From: CAYGLV01 sp964351025
GTDB taxonomy: Bacteria > Actinomycetota > Thermoleophilia > Gaiellales > Gaiellaceae
Direction: 5' to 3'
Length of the DNA: 64,000 nt
NCBI GenBank assembly: GCA_964351025.1
Contig: CAYGLV010000006.1
Coordinates: 1 to 64,000, forward strand
The notes below the pieces were generated by a model. The model worked only from the letters and a program-made list of their open reading frames with translations, was not told the DNA's origin and did no database searches. Position numbers and translations under genes: made by a program. Positions 41,984 to 51,163 of this stretch are shown one piece after another. Each line of letters opens with the position of its first letter. The first letter of the stretch is position 1.

Positions 41984-42517
41984 GTGGCAGCCGCACACCG
42001 CATGTACGCGCGCGCCCTCTTCCAGGCCGCGCAGGAACAGGGAAGGCTCACCGAGGTACACGCCGAGCTCGGCCAGTTCGCCGCCGCGCTCGAAGCCTCC
42101 CCCGAGCTCCGCGGCGTGCTCGCCAACCCGGAGCTCGAGACGGCCGCGAAGGCACGCGTGCTCGCCGACATCCTCGAGGGCGCCGACGAGCTCGTGCACA
42201 ACGTCGTCCTGCTGCTCGCGGAGAAAGGACGCGCCGGCCAGATCGAAGAGATCTATGCCGAGTTCGATGCTCTTGTCGCGCGTGAGCAAGGCCGGCTCGC
42301 CGTCGAGCTGACCACCGCGTACGAGCTCTCCGACGAGGAGACCCAGTCCATCGTGCACACGATCGAGCAGGCGTCCGGCCGCAAGGTCGAGGCCGCCCGC
42401 AACGTGGACGCCCGCCTGATCGGGGGCATCGTCCTGCAGGTCGGCTCGCTGCGCGTGGACGCGAGCGTGCGCGGCCGTCTGAACCAACTACGCCACCAGC
42501 TTGTGACGAGAACCTAA
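41984..42517 (+). CDS. atpH: F-type ATP synthase subunit delta
   Basis: The 177-residue OSCP/delta subunit has an N-terminal helical domain (AHRMYARALFQAAQE.., PELETAAKARVLADIL) and the C-terminal signature RNVDARLIGGIVLQVGSLRVDASVRGRLNQL. It caps F1 and binds subunit b. The GTG start directly abuts the atpF stop, and AAGGAG precedes the next gene. Confidence 0.94.
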   Translation: MAAAHRMYARALFQAAQEQGRLTEVHAELGQFAAALEASPELRGVLANPELETAAKARVLADILEGADELVHNVVLLLAEKGRAGQIEEIYAEFDALVAREQGRLAVELTTAYELSDEETQSIVHTIEQASGRKVEAARNVDARLIGGIVLQVGSLRVDASVRGRLNQLRHQLVTRT

Positions 42518-42529
42518 GGAGCCCAAGAC

Positions 42530-44059
42530 GTGAAGCTACGCCCTGAGGAGATCACCTCGATCCTGAAGCAGCGGATCGAGGCCTACGACGTCCAGACAGA
42601 CCTCTCGGAGGTCGGCACGGTCCTCCAGCTCGGCGACGGGATCGCCCGCGTGCACGGGCTGGAGAACTGCGTCTCCCTCGAGCGCCTCGAGTTCGAGCAC
42701 GGCGTCGTCGGGCTCGCGTTCAACCTCGAGGAGGACAACGTCGGCGTCGCCCTCTTCGGCGAGTGGCAGAAGGTGAAGGAGGGGCAGCCGGTCCGCCGCA
42801 CGGGCGGCGTTATGTCGGTGCCGGTCGGCGACGCCCTGCTCGGCCGTGTGGTCGACCCGCTCGGCGCCCCGCTCGACGGGCAGGGCCCGATCGCGACAAC
42901 CGAGCGGCGGCCGCTCGAGTTCAAGGCGCCGGGCGTCATCCAGCGCCAGCCGGTGAAGGAGCCGCTGATGACCGGCATCAAGGCGATCGACTCGATGACG
43001 AACGTCGGCCGAGGCCAGCGCGAGCTGATCATCGGCGACCGCGGCACAGGGAAGACCGCGGTTGCGATCGACGCGATCATCAACCAGCGCGGCGGCGACG
43101 TGATCTGCATCTACGTCGCGGTCGGCCAGAAGGGCTCGACGGTCGCGCAGGTGTACGAGCGCCTGAAGGACGCGGGGGCGATGGACTACACGATCATCGT
43201 CTCGGCGCCCGCGCACGAGGCGGCCCCGATCAAGTGGATGGCCCCGTTCGCCGGCTGTGCGATGGGCGAGCACTTCCTCTACAGCGGCCGTCACGCGCTC
43301 GTTGTCTACGACGACCTCTCCAAGCACGCGGACTCCTACCGGCAGCTGTCGCTCCTGCTGCGCCGGCCGCCCGGCCGCGAGGCCTACCCGGGCGACGTCT
43401 TCTACCTGCACTCGCGGCTGCTCGAGCGCGCCTGCAAGCTGAACGACGCGCTGGGCGGCGGCTCGCTGACGGCGTTGCCGGTGATCGAGACACAGGCGGG
43501 TGACATCGCCGCGTACATCCCGACGAACGTCATCTCGATCACCGACGGCCAGATCTTCCTCGAGGCGAGCCTCTTCTTCTCCGGCGTCCGTCCCGCGATC
43601 AACGTCGGAACCTCGGTGTCGCGCGTCGGCGGCTCGGCCCAGACGAAGGCGATGAAGAAGGTCGCGGGCCGTCTGCGCCTCGATCTTGCCCAGTACCGCG
43701 AGCTGGAGGCGTTCTCCCAGTTCGGCTCCGAGCTGGACCTCGCCACCCAGCGGGCTCTCGCACGCGGCGAGAAGATGGTCGCGACGCTGAACCAGCCGCA
43801 GTACCAGCCGTGGCCCCACGCCGAGCAGGTCGTGGCCCTCTACGCCGGCGTCAACGGTCACCTCGACGAGATCCCTACGCCGCAAGTCGCGCGCTTCCAC
43901 GACGAGCTGCGGGAGCACATGCGCGCCGAGGGGACGGTCTACGCCGAGATCGACGAGACGAAGGATCTCGGCGACGACCTTGCCGCCAGGCTCGAGGACG
44001 AGCTGAAGAAGTTCCGCCACGGGTTCAACATCGAAGAGGAGAGGGGCCTGGTCGCGTAA
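42530..44059 (+). CDS. atpA: F-type ATP synthase subunit alpha
   Basis: The non-catalytic nucleotide-binding subunit of 509 residues has Walker A GDRGTGKT, GQRELIIGDRG, ALVVYDDLSKHADSYRQLSLLLRRPPGREAYPGDVFYLHSRLLERA, and the alpha signature PAINVGTSVSRVGG. The arginine finger lies in this last block. The GTG start is 12 nt after atpH with AAGGAG upstream. Confidence 0.97.
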   Translation: MKLRPEEITSILKQRIEAYDVQTDLSEVGTVLQLGDGIARVHGLENCVSLERLEFEHGVVGLAFNLEEDNVGVALFGEWQKVKEGQPVRRTGGVMSVPVGDALLGRVVDPLGAPLDGQGPIATTERRPLEFKAPGVIQRQPVKEPLMTGIKAIDSMTNVGRGQRELIIGDRGTGKTAVAIDAIINQRGGDVICIYVAVGQKGSTVAQVYERLKDAGAMDYTIIVSAPAHEAAPIKWMAPFAGCAMGEHFLYSGRHALVVYDDLSKHADSYRQLSLLLRRPPGREAYPGDVFYLHSRLLERACKLNDALGGGSLTALPVIETQAGDIAAYIPTNVISITDGQIFLEASLFFSGVRPAINVGTSVSRVGGSAQTKAMKKVAGRLRLDLAQYRELEAFSQFGSELDLATQRALARGEKMVATLNQPQYQPWPHAEQVVALYAGVNGHLDEIPTPQVARFHDELREHMRAEGTVYAEIDETKDLGDDLAARLEDELKKFRHGFNIEEERGLVA

Positions 44060-44062
44060 GCC

Positions 44063-44953
44063 ATGGCCACGGTAGGAGATCTCAAGCGGCGGATCCGCTC
44101 CGTCAAGAGCACGCGCAAGATCACGAAGGCGATGGAGCTCGTCGCCAGCGCCCGCCTGCGCCGTGCGCAGGCCCGGATCGAGGTGATGCGCCCGTATGCG
44201 AACACGATGCGCGAGCTGATCGCGGGAGTCGGCCGGGCGAGCACGTCTGTGCGCGGGCTGCCGCTCCTCGTGCAGCGGGAGGAGGTACGGGGGGTCGCGA
44301 TCGTCCCGCTCACCGGCGACCGTGGCCTGGCCGGCGCCTTCAACGCACAGATCCTGCGCCGCTCTTTCGCGCTCGCCGGCAGCCTGCGCGGCGAGGGCAA
44401 GCAGGTGCGCTGGATCGCGGTCGGGAAGCGTGGCCGCTCGACGCTCTCGTTTCGAGGCATGCCGCTCGAAGCCGAGTACACGGGCTTCACGGACCGGCCG
44501 GTCTACGCCGATGCGCAGGCGATCGCGCACCGGATCGCCGAGCTGTACACCGAGGGTGAGGTCGATCGCGTCGTGCTCGTCTACAACCGGTTCGTCTCGC
44601 CACTCGTCCAGACGGTGGCCGAGCAGGACGTGCTGCCGATCTCGCCGGACATCCTCGAGACGGACGCGGAGGAGCGGCGCGACGACGCCATGCGGGGCGA
44701 CTTCATCTTCGAGCCCGAACCCGAGGAGATCCTCGCCCGGCTGCTGCCGGTCTACCTCGAGACACAGGTGTACCGAGCGCTGCTCGAGTCGTCGGCCTCC
44801 GAGCAGGGCGCGCGCATGACGGCGATGCGCAACGCGACGAAGAACGCCGGCGAGCTGATCGACACCCTGACGCTACGGATGAACCGCGCCCGCCAGGGAG
44901 AGATCACGCAGGAGATCCTCGAGGTCGTCGCGGGCGCAGAAGCGCTCAACTGA
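44063..44953 (+). CDS. atpG: F-type ATP synthase subunit gamma
   Basis: Central rotor shaft of 296 residues: N-terminal LKRRIRSVKSTRKITKAMELVAS and C-terminal MRNATKNAGELIDTLTLRMNRARQGEITQEILEVVAGAEAL form the coiled coil; LTGDRGLAGAFNA and VYNRF lie in the Rossmann-like middle. In almost all bacteria atpD follows directly. Here the next gene is a peptide transporter permease and atpD lies 7.4 kb away. Confidence 0.96.
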   Translation: MATVGDLKRRIRSVKSTRKITKAMELVASARLRRAQARIEVMRPYANTMRELIAGVGRASTSVRGLPLLVQREEVRGVAIVPLTGDRGLAGAFNAQILRRSFALAGSLRGEGKQVRWIAVGKRGRSTLSFRGMPLEAEYTGFTDRPVYADAQAIAHRIAELYTEGEVDRVVLVYNRFVSPLVQTVAEQDVLPISPDILETDAEERRDDAMRGDFIFEPEPEEILARLLPVYLETQVYRALLESSASEQGARMTAMRNATKNAGELIDTLTLRMNRARQGEITQEILEVVAGAEALN

Positions 44954-45038
44954 GCCGGAATTCAGAGCCGCGGCGCTTGGCTAACAACCGGCCGGCGGTC
45001 GCGTCTTAGCAAGCATCACAGCGCGTCGACGGCGTCGG

Positions 45039-45044
45039 TATCCT
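45039..45044 (+). promoter_or_regulatory. -10 element of the peptide transporter operon
   Basis: TATCCT ends 10 nt before ATG 45055, giving the transporter genes inserted after atpG an independent, near-leaderless promoter. Confidence 0.55.
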
Positions 45045-45054
45045 CCCCGAGCAC

Positions 45055-46098
45055 ATGTCCCCACACAAGAAGCAGAACCCCCTCGGCGCCGCCGCAGGTC
45101 TCGCAGGCAGCGTCGCGCTGGAGTCGGGCCCGGAGCTCGGCGAGTTCGCCGAGGTCAAGGCCCGCGGCTACTGGGAGCAGGTCTGGATCCGCTTCCGGCG
45201 CGACAAGGTCGCGATCGGGAGCGGCATCTTCATCATCTTCCTGATCCTCGTCTCGTTCGTCGGCGCGGCGATCGCCCAGAAGCTCCTCGGGCACGGGCCG
45301 AACGACCTCTTCTTCGACGGGGTGGACGACCGGCTGATCCCGAAAGGGCCGATGTCGTACGCGCACGACCCGCAGACCGGGGAGAAGGCGCTGCTCATCC
45401 TGGGTGCCGACGGCTCGCTCGGCCGCGACCTGTTCCTGCGCCTGCTCTACGGTGGCCGGGTCTCGCTCGAGGTCGCGATGCTCTCGACCCTGGGCGCGAT
45501 GTCGGTCGGCGTCGTGCTCGGCGCGATCGCCGGCTACTTCCGCGGCTGGATCGACACGGTCATCGCCCGCATCACCGAGGTGACGATGGCCTTCCCGGCG
45601 CTGCTCTTCATCATCGCGCTCGCGAGCACCGTCGGCGGCCGCGTGGACTCGATCACGCTCGGCATCTTCTCGCCAGGCGTGATCACGCTCGTGCTCGTCT
45701 TCACGACGTTCGGCTGGTTCTATCCCTGCCGCATCATCCGGGCGCAGGTCATGTCGCTGCGCGAGAAAGAGTTCATCGAGGCGGCGCGCATGATCGGCGC
45801 CTCGGACGCGCGCATCATCCGCTCGCACCTGCTGCCCCACCTCGTCGCCCCGATCATCGTTTACTCGACCCTGGTCGTGGCCGGCTACGTGCTCGGCGAG
45901 GCGGGCCTGTCCTTCCTCGGCCTCGGCATCAAGCTGCCGACTGCGAGCTGGGGCAACCTCCTCTCGACCGCGCCCGAGTTCTACACCGCGCAGCCCTGGC
46001 TGATGGTCTGGCCGGGCCTCGCCGTGCTGCTGACGACGCTCTCGTTCAACCTGCTCGGCGACGGCCTGCGCGACGCGTTCGATCCCCGCTCGATGTAG
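45055..46098 (+). CDS. Peptide ABC transporter permease, OppC/DppC type
   Basis: The 347-residue permease has an N-terminal membrane helix (~55-75), a large exported loop, then five helices, with the ATPase-contact EAA loop EAARMIGASDARIIRSHLLPHL and the C-terminal LGDGLRDAFDPRSM typical of OppC. It pairs with the OppB-type permease at 48091. In this operon the permease precedes the binding-protein gene, an unusual order. Confidence 0.93.
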   Translation: MSPHKKQNPLGAAAGLAGSVALESGPELGEFAEVKARGYWEQVWIRFRRDKVAIGSGIFIIFLILVSFVGAAIAQKLLGHGPNDLFFDGVDDRLIPKGPMSYAHDPQTGEKALLILGADGSLGRDLFLRLLYGGRVSLEVAMLSTLGAMSVGVVLGAIAGYFRGWIDTVIARITEVTMAFPALLFIIALASTVGGRVDSITLGIFSPGVITLVLVFTTFGWFYPCRIIRAQVMSLREKEFIEAARMIGASDARIIRSHLLPHLVAPIIVYSTLVVAGYVLGEAGLSFLGLGIKLPTASWGNLLSTAPEFYTAQPWLMVWPGLAVLLTTLSFNLLGDGLRDAFDPRSM

Positions 46099-46136
46099 GA
46101 ACGCCCCCCGCGCGGGCCGCGTACGCCGGTTCTTCC

Positions 46137-46165
46137 TTGTGTCTTAACGCGAGGCTAACTATTCT
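46137..46165 (+). promoter_or_regulatory. Promoter of the peptide-binding protein gene
   Basis: TTGTGT (46137-46142) and TATTCT (46160-46165) are spaced 17 bp, the best-formed -35/-10 pair I found. The ~85-nt leader ends in GAAAGGAG before ATG 46252, so the abundant binding protein has its own promoter and a ribosome site. Confidence 0.55.
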
Positions 46166-46251
46166 GCCCGCGCTCCGTCATAGGGAGCTGAGGATGCGTC
46201 TGCGTCCTGGTCGGCGACTGGGGTTGCCGGCTGGACAGAGAAAGGAGTCAC

Positions 46252-47931
46252 ATGAAGAAAAGGTTTGTGTTCCCGCTCGTCATGGCGACGGTCGGGACGT
46301 GCCTGCTGGTCGTGGCTGCGTTCGCGGGTGGAGCAGCGAATGCCGCCCCGACGGCCAAGGCCAAGGCCGACGCCCGTGGCGGAGTCCTGCGGTTCGACTC
46401 GCGCAGCGACTTCGACTACATCGATCCGTCGCTTGCGTACTTCACGCACACGTGGCAGATGGGCAACGCGGTCAACCTGCGTCTGCTCAGCTATCCCGAC
46501 AAGGCCGGCGTGGCAGGAACCCGGATGATCGCCGAAGCGGCCCAAGGGCTGCCGACCGTCTCGCGTGACGGCAAGACCTACACGTTCAAGGTCAAGAGTG
46601 GGTTCAAGTTCAGCGACGGCTCTGCGGTGACGGCGGCCAACTTCGCCGCCTCGCTCAACAGGGCGCTCGACCCGAAGATGCAGTCGCCCGCGTCCTCGTT
46701 CGTCGAGGACATCGTCGGCGGCAAGGCCGTCCTGGCCGGCAAGGCCAAGACGGCCAGCGGCATCAAGGCGAGCGGTCAGACGCTGACGGTCAAGCTCACC
46801 ACGGTCGCCCCCGACTTCCTCGCGCGCATGACGATGGAGTTCTTCCCGGCGATCCCGGTGAACCTCCCGCACATCGCCGAGGGCGTTCAGGCCCCGATGG
46901 TGTCCGCAGGCCCGTACTACGTGAAGGAATGGATCCAGAAGCGGAGCGCCGTGCTGCTGCGCAACCCGCACTGGAACCGCAACAAGGAGCCGTGGAAGAG
47001 CCTCGGCCGGCCGGCGAACGTGGACACGATCACCTACACGTTCGGCAACTCGACCGACGCGACCAAGCTCCGCCTCGACAAGAACGAGACCGACCTGGGC
47101 GGGGTCCCGCCGGCAGCGGCGGCCGAGCTCGTCCAGAAGTACGGCCTGAACAAGGAACGCTTCTTCTTGGACAAGAACCTCGTGTTCTGGTACTTCTCGA
47201 TGAACAACGAGGGCGCTCTGTTCAAGGGCAACACGAAGCTCCGCCAGGCCCTCAACGTGGCGATCGACCGCCCGCAGATCGTGCGCCAGCACGGGTACCT
47301 CGGCGGCGGCCGGACCGACCAGATCCTGCCCCCGGGCATGCCTGGGTACAAGAACTGGAACATCTACTCGCTGAAGGGCGTGACGGCGGGAGATATCGCC
47401 AAGGCAAAGGCGCTCGCGTCGGGTAACACCCGCAGCGGCAAGGCGGTCTTCTACGCCTTCAACACCGCTCCGGGCCCGGCGATCGCCCAGGTCGTGCAGT
47501 ACAACATGAAGCAGATCGGCGTGGACGTCGAGATCAAGCAGTTCGACCGCGTTGTCCAGCACGAGAAGGTCGCGACGCGCGGCGAGCCGTTCGACATCAG
47601 CCACTCCGGCTGGGGTGCGGACTATCCCGACCCGTCGAACTTCATCAACGTGCTGCTCGACGGAGGTCGCATCCAGGCGACGAACAACGTCAACGAGTCG
47701 TACTTCAACGACCCGAAGTTCAACAAGCGGATGGCGGATGCCGCCAAGCTCTCGGGCGATGCACGCCTGAAGGCCTACGGCCTCCTCGACCGCGACCTGA
47801 TGAAGGACGCCGCACCGATGGCGCCCTACATCAACACGAACGCCCGGAGCTACGTTTCCGAGACTCTGGGCTGCTTCACCTTCGCGGCCGTTCACGGCGT
47901 GATCAACCTCGTGGCGGTCTGCAAGAAGTAG
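46252..47931 (+). CDS. Extracellular peptide-binding protein (OppA/DppA, SBP family 5)
   Basis: The 559-residue protein has a signal peptide (FVFPLVMATVGTCLLVVAAFAGGAANAA) and the family 5 fold: RGGVLRFDSRSDFDYIDPSLAYFTHTWQMGNAV, LRQALNVAIDRPQIV, and WGADYPDPSNFINVLL. No lipobox follows the hydrophobic core; the only Cys there (residue 17) is inside it and has Thr before it. The protein may therefore be secreted or held by the permease, unlike the lipoprotein paralogue at 63748. Substrate is probably oligopeptides. Confidence 0.93.
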   Translation: MKKRFVFPLVMATVGTCLLVVAAFAGGAANAAPTAKAKADARGGVLRFDSRSDFDYIDPSLAYFTHTWQMGNAVNLRLLSYPDKAGVAGTRMIAEAAQGLPTVSRDGKTYTFKVKSGFKFSDGSAVTAANFAASLNRALDPKMQSPASSFVEDIVGGKAVLAGKAKTASGIKASGQTLTVKLTTVAPDFLARMTMEFFPAIPVNLPHIAEGVQAPMVSAGPYYVKEWIQKRSAVLLRNPHWNRNKEPWKSLGRPANVDTITYTFGNSTDATKLRLDKNETDLGGVPPAAAAELVQKYGLNKERFFLDKNLVFWYFSMNNEGALFKGNTKLRQALNVAIDRPQIVRQHGYLGGGRTDQILPPGMPGYKNWNIYSLKGVTAGDIAKAKALASGNTRSGKAVFYAFNTAPGPAIAQVVQYNMKQIGVDVEIKQFDRVVQHEKVATRGEPFDISHSGWGADYPDPSNFINVLLDGGRIQATNNVNESYFNDPKFNKRMADAAKLSGDARLKAYGLLDRDLMKDAAPMAPYINTNARSYVSETLGCFTFAAVHGVINLVAVCKK

Positions 47932-47960
47932 GTAGGTAGGTCGAGTTATTCGACCCAGTC

Positions 47961-47991
47961 GCGAGGGCGCCGGTGACCCCGGCGCCCTCGC
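47961..47991 (+). terminator. Strong hairpin between the binding protein and OppB genes
   Basis: A perfect 13-bp GC-rich stem (GCGAGGGCGCCGG and its complement) with a 5-nt loop lies 30 bp after the binding-protein stop. There is no U-tract. It may end part of the transcription or protect the mRNA, letting the binding protein outnumber the permease. Confidence 0.65.
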
Positions 47992-48090
47992 CCCGTTCTG
48001 CCCCGGCGCGGCTCTCCCGGCTCCGCTAGAGTTCGCGCCGCGCGTGGGGCGCCCCCAACTTCGAGCCGTCCCCACCGTCTAAAAACACCG

Positions 48091-49089
48091 ATGTGGCGAT
48101 ACCTGATCCGGCGGCTCCTCTGGGCATTCGTGCTCTTCTTTGCGGTCACTGTCGTCACGTACGTGATCTTCTTCATCATTCCGGCCAACCCGGCCGCGCT
48201 CGTCGCCGGCAAGTCGGCGACGCACGAGGACATCCAGCGCGCCGAGCGCTTCCTCGGTCTCGATCAGCCGGTGTACGTGCAGTACGCGAAGTTCGTGCAC
48301 CGCCTGCTTCCCGTGACCGCGGTGGACAACAAGCCGGCGTTCAAGACGCCGGACCTCGGCACCTCGTTCGCGACACGCCAGAACGTCAACGACGTCGTCG
48401 CCCGCGCGGCGCCGGTCACCGCTTCGCTCGTCTTCGGCGGTGCGGTGGTCTGGATGCTCGTGGCCTTGCCGATCGGGATTCTCTCCGCGCTGAAACCCAG
48501 GTCGTTGCTCGACCGAGCAGGGATGGTCTTCGTGCTCGTGGGGATCTCCGCGCACCCGGTCTGGATCGGCTTGATCCTTGCCTACGTCGTCGGCTACAAG
48601 CTGGGCCTGGCACCGATCTCGGGCTACTGCGACATGATCAACCCATCGACGGGCTGTGGTGGCCCGATCGACTGGGCCTGGCACATGATGCTGCCCTGGA
48701 TGACCTTCGCCTTTCTCTTCTCCGCGCAGTACGTCCGGATGATCCGGGCGCAGGTGATGGAGACCTTGAGCGAGGACTACGTGCGCACGGCCCGCGCCAA
48801 GGGTGCCCCGGAGACTCGTGTGCTCTTCTCGCACGTGCTCCGGAACGCCCTCCTGATCGTCGTGACGATGCTCGGCATGGACATCGGCCTGGCGCTCGGC
48901 GGCGCGATCTTCACCGAGACGGTGTACGGCCTGCCCGGCCTCGGCAAGGTGGCGCTCGAGTCGATCTACGCCTACGACCTGCCGATCGTGCAGGGCATCG
49001 TCGTCTTCGGGACACTCGCGATCATCACCTTCAACCTGTTCGTCGATCTGTTCTACGCGATGATCGACCCGAGGATCAGGCTCAACTAG
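48091..49089 (+). CDS. Peptide ABC transporter permease, OppB/DppB type
   Basis: The 332-residue permease starts MWRYLIRRLLWAFVLFFAVTVVTYVIFFIIP, the usual OppB first helix. The EAA loop region is VRTARAKGAPETRVLFSHVLRNAL, and the end is FVDLFYAMIDPRIRLN. An exported insert between helices 1 and 2 carries GLDQPVYVQY. About 160 bp separate it from the binding-protein gene; AAAAACACCG just before the ATG gives no Shine-Dalgarno. The ATPase gene begins 2 nt after its stop. Confidence 0.93.
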   Translation: MWRYLIRRLLWAFVLFFAVTVVTYVIFFIIPANPAALVAGKSATHEDIQRAERFLGLDQPVYVQYAKFVHRLLPVTAVDNKPAFKTPDLGTSFATRQNVNDVVARAAPVTASLVFGGAVVWMLVALPIGILSALKPRSLLDRAGMVFVLVGISAHPVWIGLILAYVVGYKLGLAPISGYCDMINPSTGCGGPIDWAWHMMLPWMTFAFLFSAQYVRMIRAQVMETLSEDYVRTARAKGAPETRVLFSHVLRNALLIVVTMLGMDIGLALGGAIFTETVYGLPGLGKVALESIYAYDLPIVQGIVVFGTLAIITFNLFVDLFYAMIDPRIRLN

Positions 49090-49091
49090 CC

Positions 49092-50111
49092 GTGGCGCTG
49101 CTCGAGGTCAAGGACCTGCGGACCTCGTTCCGCACGGACGATGGCGTCGTCACGGCGGTCGACGGCGTCTCGTTCTCGCTCGAGAAGGGTGAGACGCTCG
49201 GCATCGTCGGCGAGTCGGGCTGCGGCAAGTCGGTCACCTGCCTGACGATCATGGGCTTGAACAGCAAGCGCAACGCCACCTCCACGGGCGAGGCGCTGTG
49301 GAAGGGCGAGAACCTCCTGACGATGAAGCAGAGCCAGTTGCGCGACATCCGCGGCAACGAGATCGCGATGGTCTTCCAGGACCCGATGACGTCGCTCAAC
49401 CCCGTGCACTCGATCGGCAAGCAGCTCGTCGAGGCGGTCATGCTCCATCGCGACGTCTCGAAGAAGCAGGCGCGGCTGCGCGCTCTCGAGCTGCTGAAGG
49501 CCGTCGGCATCCCGCGCGCAGAGCGCCGGATCGGCGACTACCCGCACCAGTTCTCCGGCGGCATGCGGCAGCGCGTGATGATCGCAATGTCGCTGATCAA
49601 CGAGCCCGACCTGCTGATCGCCGACGAGCCCACGACCGCCCTCGACGTGACGACCCAGGCGCAGATCCTGAACCTGATGAACACGCTTCAGAAGGAGTTC
49701 CACACCGCGATCATCATCATCACGCATGACCTCGGAGTCGTCGCGGAGACGGCCGACGACGTCGTCGTCATGTACGCGGCAAACGTCGTGGAGCACGGCC
49801 CGGTGGACTCGATCTTCACGGCGCCCCGCCACCCCTACACCTGGGGCCTGCTCGGCTCGCTGCCCCGGCTGGACGCCGACGTCGAGCGCCTGGTGCAGAT
49901 CCCGGGCCAGCCGCCGTCGCTGCTCAACCCGCCCAGGGGCTGCCGCTTCCACCCCCGCTGCCCGTACGTGATGGAGGCATGCAAGTCGAAGGAGCCCCCA
50001 CTGGTGGCGATCCCGTCCGACCCGACGCACCTCCAGGCCTGCCTGCTCGACGAGGACGTCAAGCAGCGTGAAGCCGAGAGGCTGCTCACCGGAACGATGG
50101 CGCTGTCCTAG
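49092..50111 (+). CDS. Peptide ABC transporter ATPase, OppD type
   Basis: The 339-residue ATPase has Walker A GESGCGKSVT, Q-loop MVFQDPMTSLNP, signature FSGGMRQRVMIA, Walker B LLIADEPTTALD and H-loop ITHDLGVVAE. The C-terminal oligopeptide-transporter extension has the Cys cluster GCRFHPRCPYVMEAC that binds an Fe-S cluster in some homologues. GTG 49092 is used. Confidence 0.94.
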   Translation: MALLEVKDLRTSFRTDDGVVTAVDGVSFSLEKGETLGIVGESGCGKSVTCLTIMGLNSKRNATSTGEALWKGENLLTMKQSQLRDIRGNEIAMVFQDPMTSLNPVHSIGKQLVEAVMLHRDVSKKQARLRALELLKAVGIPRAERRIGDYPHQFSGGMRQRVMIAMSLINEPDLLIADEPTTALDVTTQAQILNLMNTLQKEFHTAIIIITHDLGVVAETADDVVVMYAANVVEHGPVDSIFTAPRHPYTWGLLGSLPRLDADVERLVQIPGQPPSLLNPPRGCRFHPRCPYVMEACKSKEPPLVAIPSDPTHLQACLLDEDVKQREAERLLTGTMALS

Positions 50112-50113
50112 CC

Positions 50114-51163
50114 ATGGCGAACGAGCTGCTGGTCGTCGACGACCTGACGAAGCACTTCCCCGTCACGCGCGGGATCGTCTTCCAGAAGCAGGTCGCTTCC
50201 GTGCGCGCCGTCGACGGCATCTCCTTCACCGTCAACGAGGGCGAGACGCTCGGCGTGGTGGGCGAGTCCGGCTGCGGCAAGTCCACGATGGCGCGCTGCA
50301 TCATGCGCCTGCTCGACCCGAGCGGCGGAAAGATCCTCTTCGAGGGCCGCGACATCACGCACCTCTCGCGCGCGGAGATGCGCCCGATCCGGCGCGAGAT
50401 GATGATGATCTTCCAGGACCCGTACGCGTCCCTGAACCCGCGCAAGCGCGTCGGCTTCATCGTGGCCGAGGCGCTCGAGGTGCACAAGCTGGGCACCGAC
50501 GCGGAGATCAAGAAGCGCGTGCAGGAGCTGCTCGAGGTCGTCGGCCTCAACCCGGAGCACTACAACCGGTTCCCGCACGAGTTCTCGGGTGGACAGCGCC
50601 AGCGCATCGGCGTCGCGCGTGCGCTTGCCGTGAATCCGAAGCTGATCGTGTGCGACGAGCCGGTCTCGGCACTCGACGTCTCGGTCCAGGCCCAGATCCT
50701 CAACCTGCTCAAGGATCTCCAGAAGGAGTTCGCGCTCACGTACGTCTTCATCGCCCACGACCTCAACGTCGTGCGCCACATCTCCGACCGCGTGCTGGTG
50801 ATGTACCTGGGCAAGGCCGTCGAGATCGCCGACCGCAATCAGCTCTACAGTCAGCCGAAGCACCCGTACACCGGTGCCCTGCTGTCAGCCGTTCCGATCC
50901 CGAACCCGGAGCTCGGCCGCACGAGGCGGCCGATCGTGCTCGAAGGCGACGTGCCGAGCCCGATCAACCCGCCGAGCGCCTGCCGCTTCCACCCGCGCTG
51001 CCCGCGCTTCCACGAAGGGCACTGCGACGTGGAGGAGCCGCAGCTCTACGCGTTCGGCACCAACCAAGTGGCTGCATGCCACTACCCGCTCGAGCGCTGG
51101 CCGATGACCGCGGATGAGATGCGCCGCGGTGCCGACCGGCCGCCGGTCGAAGCCGAGGTCTGA
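50114..51163 (+). CDS. Peptide ABC transporter ATPase, OppF type
   Basis: The 349-residue ATPase is the second of the heterodimeric pair: Walker A GESGCGKST, Q-loop IFQDPYASLNPRKRV, signature FSGGQRQRIGVA, Walker B LIVCDEPVSALD, H-loop IAHDLNVVRH, and the Cys-rich CRFHPRCPRFHEGHC. The longer N-terminal lead (LTKHFPVTRG) before the first strand is typical of OppF/DppF. Its TGA overlaps the next ATG (TGATG). Confidence 0.94.
   Translation: MANELLVVDDLTKHFPVTRGIVFQKQVASVRAVDGISFTVNEGETLGVVGESGCGKSTMARCIMRLLDPSGGKILFEGRDITHLSRAEMRPIRREMMMIFQDPYASLNPRKRVGFIVAEALEVHKLGTDAEIKKRVQELLEVVGLNPEHYNRFPHEFSGGQRQRIGVARALAVNPKLIVCDEPVSALDVSVQAQILNLLKDLQKEFALTYVFIAHDLNVVRHISDRVLVMYLGKAVEIADRNQLYSQPKHPYTGALLSAVPIPNPELGRTRRPIVLEGDVPSPINPPSACRFHPRCPRFHEGHCDVEEPQLYAFGTNQVAACHYPLERWPMTADEMRRGADRPPVEAEV

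Noticed and set aside
44954..45054. Insertion sequence or attachment site at the atpG end of the transporter insertion
   Set aside because: The 100-bp junction has no direct repeat matching the atpD side and no recombinase gene; only a promoter for the permease is evident.
46194..46568. Open frame overlapping the start of the peptide-binding protein gene in another frame
   Set aside because: It is preceded by a weak GGGAGCTGAGG, but its translation is Arg/Gly-rich with no homology pattern, and the SBP gene has the stronger site and full family match.
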